In this document: piece after piece, positions 46,067 through 54,459 of the stretch
How positions within the stretch are numbered: position 1 is the first letter of the stretch
Layout of the letters: every line of letters starts with the position of its first letter
Assembly: GCA_016938875.1 (NCBI GenBank)
Contig: JAFGTV010000061.1
Location: 1-54,459 of the forward strand
Length of the DNA: 54,459 nt
From: Paracoccaceae bacterium
Lineage (GTDB): Bacteria > Pseudomonadota > Alphaproteobacteria > Rhodobacterales > Rhodobacteraceae
Direction: 5' to 3'
Program-made: the position numbers and the translations under genes
Notes under the pieces: model-generated
What the model saw: the letters and a program-made list of their open reading frames with translations, nothing else
Database searches by the model: none
Told to the model about the DNA's origin: nothing

Positions 46067-47008
46067 ATGTACATCATCGCCGCGCTCTATCATTTCACCC
46101 GGTTCGACGATCCCGCCGCCCTGCGCGACCCGCTGTTGGCGGTCTGCAAGGGGGGCGGGGTTTGCGGATCATTGTTGCTGGCCCGCGAGGGAATCAACGG
46201 CACTATAGCAGGTCCGCGCGACGGCGTGGACGCGGTTCTGGCCCATATCCGCGCGCTGCCCGGCTGCGCCGCGCTGGAGTGGAAGCAGAGCACCGCCCAG
46301 ACCCGCCCCTTTGGCCGGATGAAGGTCCGGCTGAAACGCGAGATCGTCACCATGGGCCTGCCCGATGTCGATCCACGCGCGGCGGTCGGCCATTACGTCG
46401 CGCCCGGGAACTGGAATGCCTTGCTGCGCGCCGATGACGTGGCGGTGATCGACACGCGCAACGCCTATGAGGTGGCAATCGGCACGTTCGAGGGCGCAAT
46501 CGACCCCGGCACGCGGTCGTTTCGCGACTTTCCCGCCTGGTGGCAGGCCAACCGCCACCGCTTTCACAACAAGCGGGTGGCGATGTTCTGCACCGGCGGT
46601 ATCCGGTGCGAGAAATCCACCAACTACCTGTTGTCCCAAGGGGTCGAGGAGGTGTTCCACCTCAAGGGCGGGATCCTGAAATACCTCGAAGAGGTGCCGC
46701 AAGAGGACAGCCTGTGGCAGGGCGCCTGCTTTGTGTTCGACGGGCGGGTGTCGGTCGAACACGGGCTGCGCGAGGGGCCGCATGTGCTGTGCCATGCCTG
46801 CCGCCGCCCGCTGGCGCCGCAGGATCTGAGCCATCCCGACTATGAGCAGGGCGTGTGCTGTCACCACTGTGTCGACGAATATTCCCCCGCCCAGCGCGCC
46901 CGGTTCCGCGAACGCCATCGCCAGGTCGCCCTGGCCCGGGCGCGGGGCGAGGCCCACCTCGGGCCACATCAGCCAGAGCCGACTCGACGTCGCGCAAACG
47001 AGCCCTAG
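46067..47008 (+). CDS. trhO: Rhodanese-like tRNA uridine(34) hydroxylase
   Basis: TrhO (UPF0176) oxygen-dependently hydroxylates U34 of certain tRNAs. The 313-residue protein starts YIIAALYHFTRFDDP, continues with an acylphosphatase-like domain (LAREGINGTIAG) and a rhodanese domain with the active loop FCTGGIRCEKST. The C-terminal CHACRRPL and CCHHCVDEY Cys clusters may bind zinc. ATG 46067 matches the family start; ATG 46040 is an in-frame alternative. Confidence 0.92.
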   Translation: MYIIAALYHFTRFDDPAALRDPLLAVCKGGGVCGSLLLAREGINGTIAGPRDGVDAVLAHIRALPGCAALEWKQSTAQTRPFGRMKVRLKREIVTMGLPDVDPRAAVGHYVAPGNWNALLRADDVAVIDTRNAYEVAIGTFEGAIDPGTRSFRDFPAWWQANRHRFHNKRVAMFCTGGIRCEKSTNYLLSQGVEEVFHLKGGILKYLEEVPQEDSLWQGACFVFDGRVSVEHGLREGPHVLCHACRRPLAPQDLSHPDYEQGVCCHHCVDEYSPAQRARFRERHRQVALARARGEAHLGPHQPEPTRRRANEP

Positions 47009-47042
47009 TTTTTCTCAACCACAGTTCGCAAAGGCCCCGCGC

Positions 47043-47729
47043 ATGCTGCATGTCGTTACCCCTACGACCGTCTCGAACCGCTCGATCCTGAAGATCCGCA
47101 AGGTGCCGCGCGCACTGATCGGGCATGGGATGTCGGTGCTGCCGTCGGGGTCGATGGGGCGGTCGATCTTTTGGCGAATGGCGATGGAAATCTCGTTCCT
47201 GCGCTATTGCGCGGCGCTGACGCCGTTTCCGGTGCTGATGCTGATCTTTCCCGACAGCGCGCTGCCGATCGGGCAGTTTCCGGCGGTGATGTTCCTGGCG
47301 GTCTTCCTGGTCGAATCGCGGCTGTTGTCGGTGGACAATCCCGAACGACGCCGCCGCCTGATGCCCGAGGAAGAGGCCGAGCGCGGCGCCGATATCGCCA
47401 AGGTGCGCGGCCGCGAGATCCTGACCCGCATCGCCGCCGGGCGCGGGATGAAGGCCGGCGCGCTGCACCTGGTGATCGAGCAATCCGCGCTGGCGCGGAT
47501 TCCGCCGATCACCATCGTTTCGGTGCAGACCGACCAGCCCGAGCCGCAGGTGATGGACCTGGACGAGGCCGAGCGCGCGCTGATCCGCGATACCCTGTTC
47601 GACCGCGAATTCACCGAGCAGCGCATGCACATCACCAGCCTGGCGCTGGGCCGGTTCCTGCATGACGTGACGCTGGAGGCGCAATCGGTGTCGGCCCATG
47701 CCAGGCTGGAGGCGCTGGCCTCGGCATAA
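47043..47729 (+). CDS. Conserved hypothetical membrane-anchored protein
   Basis: This 228-residue protein has two adjacent hydrophobic segments at about residues 47-90 (ALTPFPVLMLIFPDSALPIG, PAVMFLAVFLVES), then a charged cytoplasmic region (PERRRRLMPEEEAERGADIA, VRGREILTRIAAGRGMKAGA). It ends with helices rich in His/Glu. No family is recognised. It lies 34 bases after trhO and ends at a repeat-associated terminator region (47784-47832). Translation from ATG 47043 removes a non-protein-like upstream extension. Confidence 0.7.
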   Translation: MLHVVTPTTVSNRSILKIRKVPRALIGHGMSVLPSGSMGRSIFWRMAMEISFLRYCAALTPFPVLMLIFPDSALPIGQFPAVMFLAVFLVESRLLSVDNPERRRRLMPEEEAERGADIAKVRGREILTRIAAGRGMKAGALHLVIEQSALARIPPITIVSVQTDQPEPQVMDLDEAERALIRDTLFDREFTEQRMHITSLALGRFLHDVTLEAQSVSAHARLEALASA

Positions 47730-47783
47730 GGCCAAGACCGGGGGCGGGCCATCGGTTTCACCTTGCTGCGCAAGACGATCAGC

Positions 47784-47832
47784 TGGGGGCGCTGCCCCCA
47801 GACCCCCGGGATATTTTCGACCAGAAGAAGGG
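47784..47832. terminator. GC hairpin joined to a copy of the GGATATTT...ACCAGAAGAAG repeat
   Basis: TGGGGGC and GCCCCCA (47784-47800) form a 7-bp stem over GCT, followed by ACCCCCGGGATATTTTCGAC and the CAGAAGAAGG repeat end (47808-47830). It lies between the convergent membrane-protein gene and the VWA gene, like the other copies, so it probably helps terminate one or both transcripts. Confidence 0.6.
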
Positions 47833-47854
47833 GGCGCCAGGGGCCGCGAACCGT

Positions 47855-49219
47855 TCAGCGGTTCAGGCTGAGCACCCGGCCAAAAGGGGCGCCGCCGGGC
47901 GGCGGATCGCCGGGCACCGCCCAGACCACCGGCAGCCCCTTGGGCGGGGGCGGGCCAAAGGGCCCCTGAAGGTCGGTCAGGATCACGATGGCCGATGGCG
48001 AGAGGGCAAGCGCCTCTTCCATCACCTGGATGAACGAGGTGCCGCCATCGCGGCTGAAGAGCACATCGGTGATCCGTTTTTCCCAGACCCCTCCGCCCAT
48101 CACGTGGCGGCTGCGCACGGCCTGATCGAAGACCAGCACATGGGTCTCGGCCCCGGTCCGTTTGGCGATTCCGGCCAGTTGTGCGGCGAACATCGCCAGC
48201 AGCGAACTCTCGACCGATCCGGAGCTGTCGATACCCACCACCACCTTTGGGATTTCTCGTTCGCGCAGCCAGCCGGATTCGTAGGCCGGTTCCGGCCCGC
48301 CGTTTTCGCGCGCGTCGCTGTCGCGCGCCAGCCAGCGGCGGGCGGGACGGGTGCCCAAGGGCTGGGGGTTTTGCATCACCGCGCGCGCGACCAGTCCGCG
48401 CAAGACCACCTCCCACGGGGTGTGGACCTGGGGCAGATCCGCAAGGCGGTGGCCCAGTGCGCCGATGCCGTGCCCGGCCAGCCGTCCGGCCTGCATCGCG
48501 CGGGCGACGCGCTGGCGCCATTCGGCGTCATCCTCGGTGCCAGCGCCGTTGTCGGTGTCCGTGCCGTCGGACTGAAGGTCGGGGGCAAACCCCTGGGCGT
48601 CGGCATAGGCGCGGGCGGCCTCGGCCACCGCGCCGCCGGGGCGGGGACGCGGGCCGCCCTCGGATCCGTGACCGTGACCCGCGCCCTGTCCGCCGCCGCC
48701 GGACCGTTCCCCCCGATCGCCAGGGCGGGTGGAATTCGGGGCATCGCCGTCCTGCATCAGGCGGATATAGAGCCGCTCTGCGTCATAGGTGGTGATCGCC
48801 TCTTGGGCGTGCAGATCCTCGCGGGTGGCGGCCTTGAGCAGCCCGGTCAGCCGCACGCTGGGCCGGGGCAGGATATGACCGGCCAGCATCAGCGTTTCGT
48901 TGACGATGGCATCGGTCGCCAGGTTGAACAGATCGGCATCGAACCGGTCGCCAAACCGGATGAACATCGCGCGCGAGCGTGGCGCGTGGCGAAACGCGAT
49001 ATGCAGGATGTGGTGGGCGGCCAGGCCCACCTGTTCGGGCAGGCTGAGCCCCTCGAACGCGGGGCCATAGCGGATCACCTGGCCATCGGTCCAGGCGGGT
49101 CCGGCCTGGGCATCGCTGTCGGCATGGGTGCACCACAGTGCCAGCGCGGCAAAGGCGGGGTCCTGCTCGGCCAGCTTTTGCAGCGCGCGGGTGGCGCGGG
49201 TGGAATGGCGCAACGCCAT
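47855..49219 (-). CDS. VWA-like domain protein with metallopeptidase-like N-terminus, MoxR partner
   Basis: This 454-residue protein begins with a region like the DUF2201 putative metallopeptidases. AAHHILHIAFRH (about 68-78) resembles an HExxH helix with His at the Glu position. A Gly/Asp/Arg-rich middle (about 155-230) is low-complexity. The C-terminal VWA-like domain has the MIDAS motif VGIDSSGSVESS and GGTSF. Such proteins act with MoxR AAA ATPases, and the gene directly follows one (3-base gap). The target complex is unknown. Confidence 0.85.
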   Translation of the reverse strand: MALRHSTRATRALQKLAEQDPAFAALALWCTHADSDAQAGPAWTDGQVIRYGPAFEGLSLPEQVGLAAHHILHIAFRHAPRSRAMFIRFGDRFDADLFNLATDAIVNETLMLAGHILPRPSVRLTGLLKAATREDLHAQEAITTYDAERLYIRLMQDGDAPNSTRPGDRGERSGGGGQGAGHGHGSEGGPRPRPGGAVAEAARAYADAQGFAPDLQSDGTDTDNGAGTEDDAEWRQRVARAMQAGRLAGHGIGALGHRLADLPQVHTPWEVVLRGLVARAVMQNPQPLGTRPARRWLARDSDARENGGPEPAYESGWLREREIPKVVVGIDSSGSVESSLLAMFAAQLAGIAKRTGAETHVLVFDQAVRSRHVMGGGVWEKRITDVLFSRDGGTSFIQVMEEALALSPSAIVILTDLQGPFGPPPPKGLPVVWAVPGDPPPGGAPFGRVLSLNR

Positions 49220-49222
49220 GGG

Positions 49223-50341
49223 TCAGACCAGCCCCGCCTCTTTGCGATCCTGGGCATAGGCGCGATAGGCGTCATGGGCCAGAAAGCGCGGGCCCAGGTC
49301 CAGCTCCAGCCCCTTGCGGATCAGCCCCTCAAAGCCATAGGTGCACAGCTCTCCGAGTGGCATGCGGGTGAACTCGGGCTCTTCGCGCAGGCGGGCAAGG
49401 TTGCGAATGTCGGCCATGATGTCGATCACGCCGGTCACGTTGCGCGCATCCAGGATCCCGATCAGCCCGTAGATCAGCGCGTTCAGCCCGTGCATCGACA
49501 CAGGGTAAAGCGCGATGCGGGCCTTTGGGTCGGCCTCAAGCATATCCTGCACCTGGACGGTGGCGGCGATGTCATCGGCGATCAGGGCGAATTCGGCAGC
49601 GACGGCATCGCCCACGGTGCCCGCGATCAGCACGTTGCGCATGCGTCGGTCGGGCACGGCCCCCATGATCTGGCTGACCCGTTCCCAGCTGCGCGGCGTG
49701 GTGGCGATCAGGTGGCCCTGTTCCAGCGCCTGTTCGGTGGTGTCCAACAGATCGGCGCGGGTCTTGATGAACGCCACCACCGTGGGATGCAGCCCCGTAG
49801 GCACCGCGTAATTGTCCAGCCAGTCGCCCGCGGCGGCCTGGACATGCAGGTGGATCAACCGATCCGACAGGGCGGTGTTCATCTGATAGGCGATCGCGCC
49901 ATCCTCGACCGTGTTTCCGGCCGCGACGATAAAGACGTTGTCGGGCAATCGGTGCCGCCCCACCCGCCGTTCCTGCAACAGGCCATAGACCGTGGGTTGC
50001 AGCATCGGCGAGGCGGCGGTCAACTCATCCAGAAACAGCACCGAAGGGTGGTTCAGATCATCGGGCAGATCCTCGGGGCGGTACCATTTCGTCTTTTGCG
50101 TGGTGTGGTCGTAATAGGGCAGGCCGCGCAGATCCTGCGGCTCGATCGTGGTCAGGCGCAGATCGAACAGCCGCGCGCCGATCTCTTTGGCCAATTGTTC
50201 GACCACCTGGGTTTTGCCCACGCCGGGGCGGCCGTGCATCATGTAAGAGGCCAGGATCTGGCCCGATTGTTGTGCCTGCCAGGCGGCGCGCAGCACGTCC
50301 AGTGCCTCGCCCGCCGATACCTTCATCGCGTTTACGCTCAT
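49223..50341 (-). CDS. MoxR-type AAA ATPase
   Basis: This 372-residue AAA+ ATPase has Walker A HGRPGVGKTQVVEQLA, Walker B SVLFLDELTAAS, sensor 1 VFIVAAGNTVEDG and arginine-finger region LSDRLIHLHV. MoxR proteins act as chaperones that insert metals or mature complexes together with VWA-domain proteins, here the gene encoded next. GGAGG is 4 bases before ATG 50341; ATG 50326 is a less likely start. Confidence 0.9.
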   Translation of the reverse strand: MSVNAMKVSAGEALDVLRAAWQAQQSGQILASYMMHGRPGVGKTQVVEQLAKEIGARLFDLRLTTIEPQDLRGLPYYDHTTQKTKWYRPEDLPDDLNHPSVLFLDELTAASPMLQPTVYGLLQERRVGRHRLPDNVFIVAAGNTVEDGAIAYQMNTALSDRLIHLHVQAAAGDWLDNYAVPTGLHPTVVAFIKTRADLLDTTEQALEQGHLIATTPRSWERVSQIMGAVPDRRMRNVLIAGTVGDAVAAEFALIADDIAATVQVQDMLEADPKARIALYPVSMHGLNALIYGLIGILDARNVTGVIDIMADIRNLARLREEPEFTRMPLGELCTYGFEGLIRKGLELDLGPRFLAHDAYRAYAQDRKEAGLV

Positions 50342-50528
50342 CCCGCCTCCGGTTTATCCGATCCGGTTGGAACCTAGCGCGGCAGCCGCGCCGATCACCC
50401 CCCAAGCCGCACATAGGCAGGCCGTCGCAACCCGGCCCGCAATTTCAGCAGGCGAGATGGGGCGTCGGATCCTGCTTGGTCCGGGGCAGATGAACAGACC
50501 CGGCGCGGCAAAGGCAAATGGGAAATCG

Positions 50529-52256
50529 TCATGGACCGGATTGAGAGTCGGGTCGGGGATCAGGTTGCGGATCGGGCGCAGGCGCGCGGTCGGCCAGCAA
50601 AAGGGTGGTCTTGGCGATACGCCGCACCGTCTTGAAGATATCCTCAAGCGCCTCTGTCATCTCGACCTCGCGGGCATAGGTCCGCGCGCGTTCCGGCGCG
50701 TCGGCATGCAACCGCATCAACTGGTGGCGCGAGATGTCGTCGACGATCCCGGTAATCCGCCCTTTGGTGGCGCGCACGGCAAGGGCCTGATCGGCATCCT
50801 CGGCCTCCAGCGCGTCCAGCGCAGCGTGCAGCGCCGCCAGAACCCCCTCATGCAGGCGGGCGATCGACTGGGCCGTGGCCGGAGAGATACGGATCTGTTC
50901 ATCCAGCCGCTTGCGCGCCGAGGTGATCATGCCGGTGGCGATCTGATCGCCGATATGTTCCAGGTCGTTGGCAATGCGCACCAGCGCCATCAACCGCCCC
51001 GACTGGGCCTCGGACAGATCGCGCAGGCTGATCTGGCGCAGGTATTCGACAATCGCCCGGTGCAACAGATCGACCGGCCGATCCATCACGTAGACCCTGT
51101 CCAGATGCAGCCTGCTGCCCGACACCAGGCCGGGCCAGGCCGCACCCAGCATGTCCTGCACCAACCGGCCCAGGCGCAGAACCTCCAGCCGGGTGGCATC
51201 CAGCGCGATCGCCGGCACGTCCAAAACCTGCGGGTCCAGGTGGCGCGGCGCGTGGCTGGTTTCGGGCGCGCGGTCGGCCTCGGGGATCAGCCATTCGGCC
51301 AGGCGCGATATCCACGGCGTGATCCAGATGAACAAAAGTGCGTTGCCCAGGTTAAAGATCGTATGGACATTGGCGATCTGGCGCGGCGCCTCGGCCATGG
51401 CGCGAAAGGTCGGATCCATCATCGGATAGCCCGGGGTAATCGCGCGGGCCAGATCGGCCAGCGGTCCAATGAACCCGATCCACAGCATCACCCCCGCGAC
51501 GTTGATCATGGTATGGATCAGCGCACAGCGCACCGCCGCGCGCGGCTTGCCGATACTGGCCAGGAACGCGGTCACACAGGTTCCGATATTGGCCCCCATG
51601 GCCAGCGCGATCGCGGGTTCCAACGTGATCAACCCCTGCCCCGCCATCACGATCAACAGCCCCGTCGTCGCCGAGGACGACTGCACCACCGCCGTGAACG
51701 CCGCCCCCGCCAGCACCGCCAAAAGCGGATTGTCGAGCGAGGGCACCAACGCCACAAAGGGCGGATAGCTGCGCAACGGGGCCATGGCATCGGCCATCAG
51801 GCCCATCCCGAAAAAGATCAGCCCCAGCCCCAGAACCACCCGCCCGTATTCCCGCAGATCATCGCGCCGCGCGATAAACGAGGTGAAAAACCCAACCGTG
51901 AGAATCGGCATCGCCCAGGCCGCCACGTCAAAGGCCAAGAGCTGCGCGGTGACGGTGGTGCCGACATTGGCCCCCAGGATCACCGCCACGCTTTGTCCCG
52001 TGGTCATCAGCCCCGCCGAGATGAACCCGACCATCAACACCGTGGTCACCGACGAGGATTGGATCGCGGCCGTGGTCAGCGTGCCCGCCAACAGACCGCG
52101 CAACCGGTTGCGCGTCATCGCCGCCAGCAGGGTGCGCAGGTATTCCCCCGCAACCTGGCGCAGCGCGCGGGTCATGATGTCCATTCCGAACAGGAACAGC
52201 GCCAGGCCACCGGCCAGACCCATTCCCAGAACCCAAATCCCGCCGTCGCCGGTCAT
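50529..52256 (-). CDS. Na+/phosphate cotransporter family protein with PhoU-like domain
   Basis: This protein of about 575 residues has two NptA/PF02690 repeats (LAGTLTTAAIQSSSVTTVLM and AAFTAVVQSSSATTGLLIVM, the QSSS signature) in about eight helices. A cytoplasmic PhoU-like helical region from about residue 370 (LRDLSEAQSGRLMALVRIAN, DLEHIGDQIATG) follows. It likely imports phosphate or regulates phosphate flux. GTG 52262 is an alternative start two codons upstream; neither start has a good ribosome-binding site. Confidence 0.9.
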   Translation of the reverse strand: MTGDGGIWVLGMGLAGGLALFLFGMDIMTRALRQVAGEYLRTLLAAMTRNRLRGLLAGTLTTAAIQSSSVTTVLMVGFISAGLMTTGQSVAVILGANVGTTVTAQLLAFDVAAWAMPILTVGFFTSFIARRDDLREYGRVVLGLGLIFFGMGLMADAMAPLRSYPPFVALVPSLDNPLLAVLAGAAFTAVVQSSSATTGLLIVMAGQGLITLEPAIALAMGANIGTCVTAFLASIGKPRAAVRCALIHTMINVAGVMLWIGFIGPLADLARAITPGYPMMDPTFRAMAEAPRQIANVHTIFNLGNALLFIWITPWISRLAEWLIPEADRAPETSHAPRHLDPQVLDVPAIALDATRLEVLRLGRLVQDMLGAAWPGLVSGSRLHLDRVYVMDRPVDLLHRAIVEYLRQISLRDLSEAQSGRLMALVRIANDLEHIGDQIATGMITSARKRLDEQIRISPATAQSIARLHEGVLAALHAALDALEAEDADQALAVRATKGRITGIVDDISRHQLMRLHADAPERARTYAREVEMTEALEDIFKTVRRIAKTTLLLADRAPAPDPQPDPRPDSQSGP

Positions 52257-52408
52257 CGGCACGCCCGGCGCGGGGCGACCGCGCGCGGCGGATCAGGGTC
52301 AAGGGGGGGCAAGAGCCGGGTCATCCCGCGATGATGGGAAATCCCCGCCTGCCGCACAAGCCCGCGCAGCCGATCCGCGATTTGCAGGCGCCTGCGACAA
52401 TCGGGGCA

Positions 52409-52436
52409 TTGTCCGGTGCGGCTCACCACCTATGTA
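52409..52436 (+). promoter_or_regulatory. Candidate promoter for the ABC1-kinase gene
   Basis: TTGTCC (52409-52414) and TATGTA (52431-52436), 16 bases apart, resemble -35 and -10 elements, and TATAACATTTT follows directly. This is the AT-richest patch in the divergent gap. Identification is by eye. Confidence 0.35.
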
Positions 52437-52483
52437 ACACTATAACATTTTCCCCGCCCCACGGCCCAACGAACGAGTTTTCC

Positions 52484-53806
52484 ATGTCCGATACCAAATA
52501 CGACCCCCGCCCCCTTGCCGTTCCCAGCGGCCGCCTGTCCCGGCTGGCCCGGTTCGGCGGCATGGCCTCGGGCATTGCGGGCAACATGGCGCTGAACGGC
52601 GCGCGCGAATTCGCGTCGGGCAAACGACCCCGCGTCAGCGACCTGCTGTTGACCCCGGCCAATGCGCGCAAGGTGGCCGATCAGCTGGCCCACATGCGTG
52701 GCGCGGCGATGAAGGTGGGGCAGCTCATTTCGATGGATGCCGGCGACATGCTGCCGCCAGAGCTGTCGGATATCATGGCCCGGCTGCGGGCGGATGCCCA
52801 TTACATGCCCGGCGGGCAGCTGAAACAGGTGCTGAACGAAAACTGGGGCGAGGGCTGGCTGAAGCAGTTTCAAAAGTTCAACGCCCGCCCCATCGCCGCC
52901 GCCTCGATCGGGCAGGTGCACCGGGCCCAGACCCGTGACGGGCGCGACCTGGCAATCAAGGTGCAGTATCCCGGCGTGCGCAAAAGCATCGACAGCGACG
53001 TGAACAACGTCGCCGGGCTGATGCGGATCTCTGGCCTGATGCCCAAGGAATTGGACATCGCCCCGATGCTGGAAGAGGCCAAGCGCCAGCTGCACGAAGA
53101 GGCCGATTACGAGCGCGAGGGTCACTATCTGGGCCGGTTCGCAGAGTTGCTGGCCGATGCCCCCGATTTCGTGGTGCCCCAGCTGCACCAGGATCTGACG
53201 ACCAAGAACGTGCTGGCGATGGATTTCGTCCAGGGCGTGGCGATCGAAACACTACAGGACGCGCCGCAGGCCGAACGCGACCGGGTGATGCTGCTGCTGA
53301 TCGGGCTGCTGTTTCGCGAGTTGTTCGAGTTCCGCATGATGCAGACTGACCCGAATTTCGCCAACTACAGGTACGAGCCGGAGACCGGGCGATTGATCCT
53401 GCTGGATTTCGGTGCGTCGCGCGAATTCTCGCCAGAGATGGCCGAGAATTTCCGCAGCCTGATGCGCGCGGGACTGAGCGATGATCGCGAAGGGGTGCGT
53501 CAGGCGATCATGGATATCGGCTTTTTCGCGCCTGACACACCGGCCAAGCATCAAGAGACCATGCTGTCGATGTTCGAGATGTCGATGGAACCGATCCGCC
53601 GCCCCGGCGCCTTTGACTTTGCCGACAATGACGTGGCGATGCGGATGCGCGACGCCGGGATGGAACTGGGCGCGGATCGCGATTTCTGGCACATCCCGCC
53701 GATGGACACGCTGTTCATGCAGCGCAAATTCGGCGGGGTCTACCTGCTGGCCAGCCGGATGAAGGCGCGCGTCGATCTGCGCGCGGTGATCGAGCAATAC
53801 CTCTGA
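52484..53806 (+). CDS. ABC1/AarF/UbiB family atypical kinase-like protein
   Basis: This 440-residue protein has the ABC1 family's N-terminal KxGQ motif (AAMKVGQLISMD), Ala-rich loop (AAASIGQVHRA), LAIKVQYPGV with the ATP-binding Lys, and the catalytic-loop equivalent QTDPNFANYRY followed by LLDFGASREF. Homologues (UbiB, ADCK3/COQ8) are ATPases needed for ubiquinone biosynthesis or lipid homeostasis. No membrane helix is obvious at the C-terminus, unlike UbiB, so it may be the soluble paralogue. No ubi genes are adjacent. Confidence 0.9.
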   Translation: MSDTKYDPRPLAVPSGRLSRLARFGGMASGIAGNMALNGAREFASGKRPRVSDLLLTPANARKVADQLAHMRGAAMKVGQLISMDAGDMLPPELSDIMARLRADAHYMPGGQLKQVLNENWGEGWLKQFQKFNARPIAAASIGQVHRAQTRDGRDLAIKVQYPGVRKSIDSDVNNVAGLMRISGLMPKELDIAPMLEEAKRQLHEEADYEREGHYLGRFAELLADAPDFVVPQLHQDLTTKNVLAMDFVQGVAIETLQDAPQAERDRVMLLLIGLLFRELFEFRMMQTDPNFANYRYEPETGRLILLDFGASREFSPEMAENFRSLMRAGLSDDREGVRQAIMDIGFFAPDTPAKHQETMLSMFEMSMEPIRRPGAFDFADNDVAMRMRDAGMELGADRDFWHIPPMDTLFMQRKFGGVYLLASRMKARVDLRAVIEQYL

Positions 53807-53819
53807 TATCCCGAACGAA

Positions 53820-53852
53820 AAGACCCGCCCGCGAGCCTATCGCGGACGGGTC
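53820..53852 (-). terminator. Hairpin terminator after dxs, in a convergent gap
   Basis: GACCCG-C-CCGCGA pairs with TCGCGG-A-CGGGTC around a short loop (stem of about 12 bp with one internal mismatch). On the minus strand, reading out of dxs, it is followed by TTTTCGTT. It may also stop the plus-strand ABC1-kinase transcript. Confidence 0.7.
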
Positions 53853-53875
53853 CAAATACGGTGTCGGGATCCGCG

Positions 53876-54459
53876 TCAGGCGCGAATGGTGCCGAACTGC
53901 GCCGGGGTGATCCCCAACGCCTGCATCGCGGTATCGGCAATGTCGCGGGCTGTCAGGCCAGCCTGGGCATACATCGCCTCGGGGCTGTCCTGCTCGATAA
54001 ACCGATCGGGCAGGGTCATGGTGCGGATCGCCAGACCCCGATCCAGCCGCCCGGTGCGCGCCAGCCAATGCAGCACCAGCGCGCCAAAGCCCCCCTCGGC
54101 GCCATGCTCGATGGTGATCAGGGCCGCGTGGTCCTTGACCAGGCGGGCAATCAGGTCGGTATCCAGTGGCTTGGCAAAGCGGGCGTCGGCGACGGTGACG
54201 GAAATGCCCTTGGCCTCCAACTCTTCGGCGGCGGTCAGGCAATCGGCCAGGGCCGGGCCCAGCGACAACAGCGCCAGCTTGGTGCCCTCTTTCACGATGC
54301 GGCCCTTGCCAATCTCCAGCATCCGGCCGCGTTCGGGCATCTCTGCGCCGACACCCTCGCCCCGGGGATAGCGGAACGCGATCGGCCCCTCGTCATAGGC
54401 CGCAGAGGTCGCGACCATGTCCACCAGTTCCGCCTCGTCAGCGGCGGCCATCACGGTCA
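53876..54459 (-). CDS. dxs: 1-deoxy-D-xylulose-5-phosphate synthase, C-terminal part (cut by window edge)
   Basis: DXS condenses pyruvate and glyceraldehyde 3-phosphate in the first step of the MEP isoprenoid pathway. About the last 195 residues are present: [20 protein letters not shown] and [10 protein letters not shown] from the pyrimidine-binding domain end, then the transketolase C-terminal domain ([48 protein letters not shown]). The thiamine-binding N-terminus lies beyond the right edge. Confidence 0.95.
   Translation of the reverse strand, partial: TVMAAADEAELVDMVATSAAYDEGPIAFRYPRGEGVGAEMPERGRMLEIGKGRIVKEGTKLALLSLGPALADCLTAAEELEAKGISVTVADARFAKPLDTDLIARLVKDHAALITIEHGAEGGFGALVLHWLARTGRLDRGLAIRTMTLPDRFIEQDSPEAMYAQAGLTARDIADTAMQALGITPAQFGTIRA

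Noticed and set aside
48104-50377. 757-codon open frame on the plus strand
   Set aside because: It is antisense to the clearly identified VWA and MoxR genes, and its composition is not protein-like.
50367-52334. 655-codon plus-strand frame antisense to the Na/Pi cotransporter
   Set aside because: The translation is His/Arg/Gln-rich low complexity, while the opposite strand encodes a well-matched transporter.
1-54459. CRISPR arrays, insertion sequences, prophage or rRNA genes
   Set aside because: No regularly spaced direct repeats, transposase, integrase, phage structural gene or rRNA sequence was seen.

Overview
The window is GC-rich chromosomal DNA from an alphaproteobacterium, most likely a Rhodobacteraceae/Roseobacter-group member. 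The reasons are the protein sequences, the gene neighbourhoods (leuC-leuD ... leuB, rsfS-rlmH-gpmI-envC-ctpA-rppH, dapD ... dapE) and a short GGATATTT...ACCAGAAGAAG repeat, recalled from this family, between convergent genes. I see no phage, insertion sequence, CRISPR array or rRNA. One tRNA (Pro, CGG anticodon) is present.

Layout, left to right. 1-2080: the cut N-terminus of a minus-strand gene, an isolated cobU and a cation diffusion facilitator. 2147-11520: a LysR regulator divergent from a nine-gene catabolic operon. It encodes a polar-amino-acid ABC importer (binding protein, two permeases, ATPase), a class III aminotransferase, a two-subunit 3-oxoacid-type CoA-transferase, an M20 deacylase and a thiolase. 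There is no dehydrogenase or hydratase, which fits N-acyl-beta-amino acid to beta-amino acid to 3-oxo acid to 3-oxoacyl-CoA to thiolytic products. 11949-18520 (minus strand): tRNA-Pro, a DMT exporter, leuB, an endonuclease/exonuclease/phosphatase-family protein, a membrane protein, then leuD and leuC. 18753-29495 (plus strand): an MscS channel, a SOUL protein, rsfS, rlmH, gpmI, an EnvC-like protein, ctpA, rppH and the SOS-type polymerase dnaE2.

29731-40526: a lytic transglycosylase, rnr and dapE (minus); a Hint-domain protein (plus); two small conserved genes and dapD (minus); a LOG-family protein (plus); rlmN and an IalB-family protein (minus). 40703-44025 (plus): asparaginase II, a class III PLP enzyme resembling the AGXT2L phospho-lyases, and an aminoglycoside-phosphotransferase-fold kinase. 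The last two look like a kinase/phospho-lyase pair acting on an amino alcohol such as hydroxylysine or ethanolamine. 44059-45961 (minus): pncB and pncA for NAD salvage. 46067-47729 (plus): trhO and a membrane protein. 47855-50341 (minus): a MoxR ATPase and its VWA-domain partner. 50529-52256 (minus): a Na/Pi cotransporter. 52484-53806 (plus): an ABC1 kinase-like protein. 53876 to the right edge (minus): the C-terminal part of dxs.

The most notable observations are the beta-amino-acid-type operon, the kinase/phospho-lyase pair, a hairpin between the Shine-Dalgarno and start codon of rppH, the convergent-gene repeat family, a Hint domain with Ser in place of the first Cys, and several odd translation starts or micro-ORFs (dnaE2, rsfS, the phosphatase-family gene, and the aminotransferase/CoA-transferase junction). 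Family assignments rest on motifs recognised by eye; no database search was run.
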